Positions 56,276 through 64,000 of a stretch of 64,000 nt of DNA are shown here, piece by piece. Source of the DNA: Adiantum capillus-veneris (taxonomy: Eukaryota; Streptophyta; Polypodiopsida; Polypodiales; Pteridaceae); the NCBI GenBank assembly GCA_014529385.2, contig CM043942.1, forward strand, positions 111,284,141-111,348,140, in the 5' to 3' direction. Under the pieces are notes generated by a model. It had not been told where the DNA came from. It was given only the letters and a program-made list of their open reading frames with translations, and ran no database searches. The translations under genes were made by a program, and so were the position numbers. Position 1 is the stretch's first letter, and every line of letters starts with the position of its first letter.

Positions 56276-57000
56276 AGAGAAAAGAAGGTGCAGCCAATGA
56301 TCAGCAACCGTACGTAACGTAGAAATACATGGAAAACAACACAAAAATGAAAGAAAACATTTTAAAATATTCAGTTTTGTCCCACTTTCGTAAGGTAACT
56401 TACTGGTATCACAGAGTAGGGCCCACTGCTAGTATCCATCAAGTTCATGACACCTGACTACTGATTGATAGCTAACTCTCTCCCTTCATTAAAAGATATC
56501 CACTACCTTTACGAAAGGCTTTCAAACCTCATTGTCCCTCCATTTTACCTATGGCTTCGTCTTCTACCCACCCAAGAAGTTCTAGAGGTTGCTCTACACT
56601 GTCCCCAACTAGCCTCACCATTAGTGTGCCAAGAAGACCATGTAGTAGCCTGCGTTGCATATATACGCCCGTATAACAAAAAATATATGTATAAAACGTC
56701 AATATACGCCGTATCTCCGAATAATTACCGAATAGCCGTATAAAACATTTTTCGATCGATATATTTTTCGATTGAAAAGTATTTCGATCGAAAAATATAT
56801 CGATCGAAAAAAAGTATATATATACAATCGTCGTCGTATTCGATCGAAAAGCATTGTGGACTTTCTTGGAGTTTGGAGAGCTTGGAGCTTCTGAGAGTTT
56901 GCCAGATAGAGACAACGTCTTTGATTTACAGCAGTTTTCAGGTATATTTTTTAAATTTTAAATAAATATTAACTTTTTTTTTGTGTTGTGCTAGAATTGT
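56276..57000. other. Region with TTCGATCGAA palindrome cluster, no gene seen
   Basis: Between 56748 and 56848 TTTCGATCGAAA-like palindromes recur about five times amid TATATA tracts. A TACGCCCGTATAAC/TACGCCGTAT motif precedes them (56666-56715). No supported ORF. Confidence 0.6.
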
Positions 57001-58057
57001 GTGGTGCAGTAGTTTCGGCTCTCACCACAAAGTTGGCTTGCAGGTCGTAGGCCACTTCGTGGTGTGTAGCCATATGGCTCACTCCAGAGGTGTATAGAAT
57101 ATAGTTTCCTTTCCCGTGGTGTGTAGTTATATAACTCACTCCAGGGAGGGCTTAGGGTAAATTTAGATTCTCACTCGTATGGTGTAGTAGTATATCTCCC
57201 ACCATAGAGATGAGTTAGGATTAGAGGTCGACTCGTGGAGTGTAGTAGGCATGATGCTACACCTCTCACTTCAGAGTGGCCTATAAAACTTACAATCTTA
57301 AAGTAAATCATTATTGATTATTCTACATAGAAGCACAAAAATTAAAGTTCGTCATTTTAAGAGTGTAGAGATGCATACTTTATGCCCTCTTCATCTTAAT
57401 ATGACTTTCATTATTTTTGTGCTTCTATTTCTGTAGTAACATCATTGTTCATCAGCAGATGACTTGGTGTTACTCTGAACATAGATATATACAACAATTG
57501 ATTTACATTTGAGATTGTTGAGCTGTTTGCTGATGGTTGTGTTGTGCGTGCCACACACTCTATTAGAAATAGCTTATAAAATTTACAATTTTAGATTAAG
57601 TTTTTCTGTCATATGTGTTACATAAAAACACAAGCGTTACCACTCGTTTTATTAAGAGTGAAGAGATGCATATTTTCATGCCCTCTTCATCTTAATGTGA
57701 CATACTGGTTACTCGTGTGTTTCATATTCCAAAAGAACATCATTTTTCATCATTAAATGACTTGGTGTTGTTTTGGACATAAACACATACGATAGGTAAC
57801 TTACATCTGCAATTGTTAATTTATCCGCTGATAGTTGTGTTGTGAGTTCCACACACTTTATCAAGGATTAGATTGATAAAAACTATCAATCTATTTTACA
57901 ATAGCATCTAGGACTTGTGCTGAGAATATCTCACACTAGCTGAGCTGTTCACATATACGATTCTCCAACCCTTTAGATGTAATTTCTTTCATTATCTCAC
58001 ACTTCTGCACATAGCAGGGTCCAGCTCTGGTGCTGAGAGCATCTCACACTCCTGGCC

Positions 58058-58060
<3 letters not shown>
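57001..58060. repeat. Array of short hairpins left of the kinase-like gene
   Basis: Imperfect hairpins bounded by GTG and CAC recur about every 60-150 bp: GTGTAGCCATATGGCTCAC (about 57064), GTGTAGTTATATAACTCAC (about 57120), GTAGTAGGCATGATGCTACAC (about 57241), GTGCTGAGAATATCTCACAC (about 57917), GTGCTGAGAGCATCTCACAC (about 58030). Within it, a unit of about 295 bp is duplicated (GAGATGCAT at 57368 and 57663). No coding signal. Confidence 0.75.

Positions 58061-58062
<2 letters not shown>

Positions 58063-58120
<58 letters not shown>
58063..58120. repeat. (CT)n microsatellite
   Basis: A CT run of about 57 bp. Confidence 0.95.
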
Positions 58121-58121
<1 letters not shown>

Positions 58122-58322
58122 AATGAATTTTCATGGTCGATTCGCACAATGTGGTTTGTAATCATAAGATTTTCTCTTTAATTTGCAATAATTTAGTATT
58201 CTTTAATAAATTTGAATCATCATTTAATATATATATAGGGTTAACACTCATTATATAATAACTATGTTACTATGGTGTACAATCATTTCGTAAGATTCTT
58301 AATTTATAATTTTGTCATACAG

Positions 58323-59705
58323 ATATGGCAGACACGAAGCTAGCAAAACATCAACGAAAGTTCGTCTCCGAAGTGATTGTGAGACACTTCCATTACTCGT
58401 TAGAGGAAGAGATTAGGCATTGTTTAAACCCTGTCGCTCCGGAGCATTTTTATCAGCTTACAGAGACTCTAACCAAGTCTGTGTTTGAGCAGCTCCAGGC
58501 AGAGTTTGCACCAGCTATTTTTGACATAGCCCTCCTGACATCAGGTGCTTTAGTAAACATGGTCAAACAAACCATTGGACAAATCATGAAAACCTTTCAA
58601 GAACTGAAAAATCCTGCAATTACTTCCTTGCCATACATCTTGTGCAACAGCTTTACACGGAGTTCAAGAGCAAGGAAAAGTTAGAAAGAGCAGCAAAGCG
58701 TGCAAGAGTGGAAGCCAGCTCTTCTAAAGTTGCTGTTGAACCAGAAATCATTCTTAGAACAGAACCTGAAACGTCATCCGTTGCTACATTAGACCTCTCT
58801 CAACTACCACCTATTTTACACCTTTTACCCGACACAGCCGTCTTCAATATCCAAGCTCCATAGCTAGGAGAGGGAATATGGGCACATGTGAAGCGTGTGG
58901 GTGTCACACATCCCGTTTTCAAAGATCAAGTGTATGCTGCAAAAGTGTTCAAAGTACACTTACATGGGCCCACCATGGAGCAACAGGTCAAAGACGAAGC
59001 AACAATTTTGGATATTTCACATAGAGGTATTATCTACCCTCTTGCCATGGTGCGCCACGTGGAGCGACCAATGCTCATTTCACGATTTTGGAATGGTGGC
59101 CATGTGGAGCAATGGATCAAAGAATGCACTGTAGACGGCAGCCAACCTATCATCCGTGATTATGTACTCACTGCAGGAACAGTAGAGCTATTCCAGGAGA
59201 ATATTTTGCAGATCATCAATGCTCTCCTCCAAACTCTAAAGTATATACATTTGCATAACTACCTCCACAATGATTACACTCTCGGAATATGATGCTGCAT
59301 TTTGGCAAAAAAGGTGTTTATGCCGGCATTGTGGATTGGGGTTCATGCACCAAAACAAATACCACAGCCGGTTTTCCTCCTCTACACGATATACAGATAG
59401 AAACTAGAAAACAATATGAGAGAGATTATCCATGGGCAGCCCCCGAATGTATATCTAGTAATCCTCCCTCCTGGACCAAAGCTATGGATATTTATTCCAT
59501 GTGTCATACATGTAAACGCATTTTGAAGTGCTTACCAGAGCCCCAAGAACAAAGCAAGAGACATTTTTTTAGTAATGTACTTGCTCATCTTGAAACCGGC
59601 AAGCACCTAAACCCCAAAACTCAGCCTAACGCTTTTGACCTCTCCTTATGTTTAAATGGTGCCCATAGAGTGGGTTACAACATTGTAATGACATATGGCT
59701 TATGA
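58323..59705 (+). pseudogene. Protein-kinase-like gene, two frameshifts and one stop
   Basis: It begins after an acceptor (CATACAG, to 58322), ATG at 58325: MADTKLAKHQRKFVSEVIV... . An N-terminal region of about 180 residues has no known domain. The kinase fold follows: YAAKVFK (ATP Lys), KDEATIL (Glu of helix C), a hinge-like stretch, YLHNDYTLGN (catalytic loop, HxD replaced by HND), GIVDWG (DFG-like, DWG), WAAPECI (APE), then TKAMDIYSM. Lesions: a frameshift near 58640, TAG at 58861-58863, and a one-base loss near 59283, just inside the catalytic loop. All key residues are present in some frame, so decay looks recent. Kinases of this diverged type are not typical host receptor kinases. It is tail-to-tail with the hAT transposase. 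Confidence 0.7.
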
Positions 59706-59885
59706 CTAGCTGATGATTAATGAAAACATAAGTCTCATGATTTCATCATTGTTTTACTTTTGGTGTCAGATTTAATTGTATGTTTAATTGAACAAAATAT
59801 CTATGTTTGTCATTTGATATATTGTCCAATATCAAATTAATTGAATGGGTATTTAAAAGTAATGACATGTTCACCTAATATGCAG

Positions 59886-60650
59886 ATATGGAAGAAGAAC
59901 TCAACCACGCTGAAGCTCCAGGCAATTTTTAAAGAACAACAAGTTAGATGTGGACAAGCAGATATTTCTACTATTGCGAACATTGAAGAATATGAATCTG
60001 AGTTGTAGAGCGAATCACTAACCCTTAAAGAGTGCAAAAATAATTTCCCTAATCACTTTGTACGCCATCAACTATTTCAAATAAGTGGCAATGCAAAAGA
60101 TACAGCTCCGTTAAAGCTCTCTGATTTGCAATATAAAGGACTGGCACGTGTATTGCTGCAAAGGTTTATACGACAAGAGAGATGCCTACCAAACAACAAC
60201 CAAGTAGCAATTTACTTTATCCAACAATGCTATGTTTGATATGTTTTGCTGAAGAGAGTGGATTGGTCAGATCGTCCAGGCACCGCTAGCGTTGGACATG
60301 GACGCATTGCAAAAAAGGTGGCAGCATGCAATGCAAATAATCCAATGCCTCCTCGCAAGCGTCCTATTGTTTTACTTCCTAAAGAGTCAGAAACACTGAC
60401 TAAATTAGCCAGCCAAGGACAAGACCTTGCCAACCAAGGAGAAACACCGGACATGCTTCGTGGCCGTATTCTTGAGCTTTAAATAGAGTTAAGTGATGCA
60501 CAAGCAAAGCTTCAACGATATGAATCATTGTATGGACCTTTGCCAGATGATACCACCACTTCACATAAATATGGTGCTCAACCATCCCCTGAGCTAGGAA
60601 TTACAGATTTTACCATAGACCAGCTTATAGCAAATCTATCAAACTCATAA
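59886..60650 (+). pseudogene. Unknown gene after the kinase, three in-frame stops
   Basis: It starts after an acceptor (TATGCAG, to 59885); the exon begins ATATGG as the kinase exon does. ATG at 59888 gives MEEELNHAEAPG before a frameshift. One frame then runs to 60650 through three stops (TAG 60006-60008, TGA 60237-60239, TAA 60480-60482). Conserved-looking parts: LKECKNNFPNHFVRHQLF, LQYKGLARVLLQRFIRQERCL, WSDRPGTASVGHGRIAKK, and a coiled-coil-like end (IELSDAQAKLQRYESLYG). No family recognised. Confidence 0.5.
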
Positions 60651-60911
60651 GTCACTCACAAGCTTTTTGTAATCTCAAAATTATATCAAACTCTTTTTGA
60701 TTGAGTAATTTCCCAGAACCTTGTTGTAATTTCAAACCTACATCGACTTTATGTAATTGTTATTCGACAAGATATTATCGGAAATTTATATTTGTGTGTG
60801 AGTAAATATGTGCGTATGAGCGAGAGAAAGAGAGGTTTTGATGTGAACGACAACGAGATACCACTTTCTTTCATCATATGCAAAAACTTGTTAAGTATTA
60901 CAATGGTACTC

Positions 60912-63007
60912 TCACAAATCATCTCCATCTTCAAAAACTGCAACCATATCATCTACTTCGTCCATATCTGAGCATTCTGAAACTATCTCCCATTCCATAT
61001 CATCTTCATCATCAACTTCTACAGAAATAGCTTCATGCGTTTGGAAGACTCCATATTGCTTTTGAGCGGCTCTAGTTGCAATGTTTTGAGGCTTATAAAT
61101 AAGTCTCATATTGCAAAAAACATACACCAAATCAGCAGCCCGTTTAGTATGAAGTCTGTTTTGCTTTTTCGTGTGCACAAAGTCGAATGCTGACCAATTT
61201 TGTTCACAACTTCCACTTGATGCAGCTACTGATAAAACTCTAACTGCAATGTGTTGCAACTCCACTTTCTCTCCACCATACTCCTTCCACCATAAAGGTG
61301 CACTTGTTTAGCCAATGGCATCTATATGCCACAGATCCTGAAACATACCAGTTCTGTTGGCATAATCTACTCATTGATGAAAAGCTGTTTTTCCATCTTC
61401 GTGCCCTAAGAGTTGGGAGCACACTGCTTTGAAGTCAGACATAACTTCTTTGTTGGAAGATTGCTGATGCATTTGAAACTTAGGATCCAATACAAAAGCC
61501 GCACCATGCAATGGCGTATGCAACTGCACCCAACGCTTGTTAACAATTGTAATCATGGTAGCTTTATCCTTTGCACCAAAACTGACATTTTCTCTTAGCT
61601 TGCTTATAGCCTCTAACACATACCAGTAGACCCGACCAAAAATAAAAGAATCTGTGTCAACTGCTCTCAAAAGATCTACAAATGGCTTAAACACAGTTAC
61701 TATTCTTTCTACATTACGCCAAAAGACTGGCGAGTTTACTATTTGTGCACATCGACCAGCTGCTTCCTGATAACTTGGATACTTGCTGAGCCATCCATCT
61801 ATCTTCTGTCTGCTAAGGTTTCCATCAATGCAGGCTTCAACTCTTGCAAAGCAGCAAGAACATAGTATGCCGTAGCAAACCTTGTTGCGCAAAATATTTG
61901 CAAAGCTTTATTTGGTGACTTGGTTCGAAAAAGAGCATACAAAAATTGATGCTCTCTAATGAATTTCAACACATGATTTGCATCCAATGAAGTTTGCTTC
62001 ACACATGCCATTTCACCAATATATTTTAAAAGAAAATTTAAAGTGTGAGTTGCACATGGTACCCAAGAAATCTCCGGATACTTGACTTGAATAGCTCTTC
62101 CTGCTCCTTTGTAGTTGGCCGCATTATCTGTGACAATAGCAGTCACATTCTTTGGTCCACCTGCCTTTTCAATTGCACGCTCATACACCCCTGCTAGGTA
62201 GGTGATAGTCTTCTCTTTCAATGAGCTGTCAATTGCTTCCACGAACATAGCCCCTCTAGGGTTAATAAGCATTACATTGATTAAAGGTTTTTTCTGACAG
62301 TTAGTCCATCCATCCAATGCTATGGTGCATCCATATGCTGGAACAAACTCTAGGACTGTGCATTTGAGAATGGCTTCAGTAATGTCTTTGACTTTATCAA
62401 GATATTCAATTCGCATCTTGTTATAGTCAGGAAGCACAAATCCTTTTTTGGCTGTACTCATCAAAGCATCTTGAAATATTGGATTGCGCATAACATTGAA
62501 CGATATGCCACACGCAACAAATGCTTGTGTACATTTTAAATGCAACTCAAGAAACCATTGTTTACATAATGCTTCATGCATTGTCTGTCCATTGGATGAC
62601 GCTCTGCCGGATTTGCTTGTGCTAGGAACTCCTCCTGATGTAGAAGCATGTCCATGAAGAGGGTTCAATTGAGAACTTTGATCATTTACTTGAGTGGTAC
62701 ACACCTCTTCTGTTGCCTCATTGCATACAGATGGTTCAATATTTGCATGAATATCTTTAGAAACATCACCTTTATGTTTAACTGCAAGAATCAACTTTAC
62801 TTTGCGAGAATACATGGCAAATTTTTCATGAATATCTTTTGGTGGTGCCCCGTACTTTTCAACATTGCCAGGGACTTTAAACAAATGCTCTTTAATTCTA
62901 GTTGCATTACCACTGAACTCGTGGCCACAAGATTTACATTTAAGTCGAGATGTATTTCTCCCAGCTTTCAACTCATCCACATAACTCCACTCTTGTCCTT
63001 TCACCAT
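60912..63007 (-). pseudogene. hAT-family transposase (BED finger, DUF659, dimerisation domain), broken
   Basis: ATG at 63007 (MVKGQEWSYVDELKAGRN). A BED-type finger, CKSCGHEFSGNATRIKEHL, lies at about residues 23-41. The DUF659/transposase core has ALDGWTNCQKKPLINVML (catalytic Asp), VTDNAANYKGAG (Asp) and WVPCATHTLNFLLKYIG. A frameshift near 61810-61890 separates a middle part (FGAKDKATMITIVNKRW, LDPKFQ). The hAT C-terminal dimerisation block, LSVAASSGSCEQNWSAFDFVHTKKQNRL, follows two in-frame stops (TGA 61371-61373, TAA 61308-61310). The tail is acidic. Length near 700 residues is usual for the family. The enzyme would cut and move an element bounded by hAT-type ends; those ends are not identified. 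Confidence 0.9.
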
Positions 63008-63179
63008 GATGCACAAAAATAGTTTGCTAGTAAAAACAAAGTCAATGATCATTTTCAAAATCAAAATCAATTAAAAAATTAAACTGATTTAACTAACAAT
63101 GATTGAACGAAATTAAAATAATTAAAAACAATGATTGAACAAAAATACAATAATAAAAAACAATACCATCGGATTACAT

Positions 63180-64000
63180 ATAAATTGCACCGATTTATCT
63201 AAAGTGCAAGCTTGTATCTTTAACACATTACGATAACCAATAATTACAATTAAATCAAGTATTAAAATGATTATCATTATAAATTACTATACATACAAGA
63301 GCTATAAGTGACATTTTTAAATGTCAAAACGATAATCACTTACAATACTTGATAATTATCGTATCTATGTAAAGTGCGAACAAAAAGTTCTTACACTTTA
63401 CCATAGATTTTTAAGCGATTATCTATCTACAATGCAAGCATATGTATGCTCTCACACAGTACGGTAGATTTTGCAGTCCAAATAAAGATAAGAGAATATC
63501 ATTATTTTTGGACATGTTTTTCCTAAATTTTTACTCTAGTGAGAGCATAGCAGTGTGAATAGCTCTACACAAAACGTAAAAATATAATTTTGTTTCATTA
63601 TATTCATTTTGAAGTGAGAGAAAATCTCCACACATCAAAATCGAACTTTAAATTACATAAAATTAATTTTTATGTAATAATATTTTTAAACTAATTATCT
63701 CATGTGAGAGTACACTCTACACACAACGATAATATCTTACTTTTTTTTTTATTAGTCACTTTCAAGTGTCAATTAATTGAACACATTGACAAGTGATTCT
63801 TATAATTACAGTTTGTATCAGGTGAGAGATTAAACTCTTCACAAAATACAAACTTTCAACTATTTACTAAGTTTTTCAAAACAAATTCATATATTTGAAT
63901 CACAAAAATTAAAATTCTATTGAATTTTAATTTTTATTGCATTCAAATTGTTGTATTTTTTTACAAATTACATTTTTTGATCGTTTGGTGAGAGTACTCA
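63180..64000. repeat. Array of short hairpins right of the hAT gene
   Basis: AT-rich DNA with GTGAGAG...CTC(T/A)CAC hairpins: about 63440 (GCATATGTATGCTCTCACAC), 63539, 63614 (GTGAGAGAAAATCTCCACAC), 63703 (GTGAGAGTACACTCTACAC), 63822 and 63989 (cut by the window edge). Spacing is about 75-165 bp. The GTG/CAC outline is that of the hairpins at 57-58 kb. No coding signal. Confidence 0.7.

Noticed and set aside
58861-60482. Stops in the kinase and following gene as readthrough, recoding or RNA editing
   Set aside because: Three stop types occur together with one-base frameshifts, which editing of stops would not repair. Pseudogene decay is simpler.
1-64000. tRNA, rRNA or other RNA genes
   Set aside because: The TGGTATCAGAGC hits are LTR primer sites beside LTR ends, not tRNA genes; no rRNA blocks were recognised.

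Overview
The window is nuclear DNA of a land plant: spliced exon fragments, plant-type Ty1/Copia and Ty3/Gypsy retrotransposons, a plant LINE, hAT and En/Spm-related genes, MITEs and long CT microsatellites. AT-rich, transposon-packed sequence with no intact housekeeping gene would suit a large-genome fern, lycophyte or gymnosperm. That is inference; no sequence here fixes the taxon. I found no clearly intact host gene. Almost every coding region carries in-frame stops or single-base frameshifts.

Layout. 1-2.2 kb: the integrase end of a Gypsy element, its LTR, and a second leader with two small ORFs. 2.4-7.6 kb: a decayed Copia copy split by a 1-kb foldback element. 8.1-13.0 kb: a complete-length but defective Copia element of the same family. 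13.2-21.3 kb: minus-strand decayed genes, two FCP1/NIF-like and one with a ParB-like motif. 21.4-24.2 and 26.1-27.1 kb: arrays of a 22-bp palindrome at roughly 85-120 bp spacing. 27.2-27.7 kb: a TNP1/En-Spm-like exon. 28.0-31.6 kb: a LINE cut by a second Copia family. 31.7-35.2 kb: a MITE and a segment duplicated at 52 kb.

35.25-46.54 kb: a Gypsy element with about 2.7-kb LTRs, two tandem small ORFs before gag, gag, and a pol with two RNase H domains (Tat-like). 46.5-52.8 kb: Copia and other LTR remnants, a second MITE copy and the duplicated segment. 52.85-56.13 kb: a non-autonomous element with short LTRs and a perfect 5-bp target duplication. 56.2-64 kb: a protein-kinase-like gene and an unknown gene on the plus strand, convergent with a hAT-family (BED/DUF659) transposase gene, flanked on both sides by arrays of short hairpins.

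The two most promising signals are (i) the kinase + unknown ORF + hAT module with hairpin arrays on both sides, which could be one large transposon with cargo, and (ii) paired ~70-codon ORFs conserved upstream of gag in two divergent Gypsy elements. The palindrome array next to the ParB-like/FCP1-like/TNP1-like genes may be another large element. All three are inferences from sequence reading alone.
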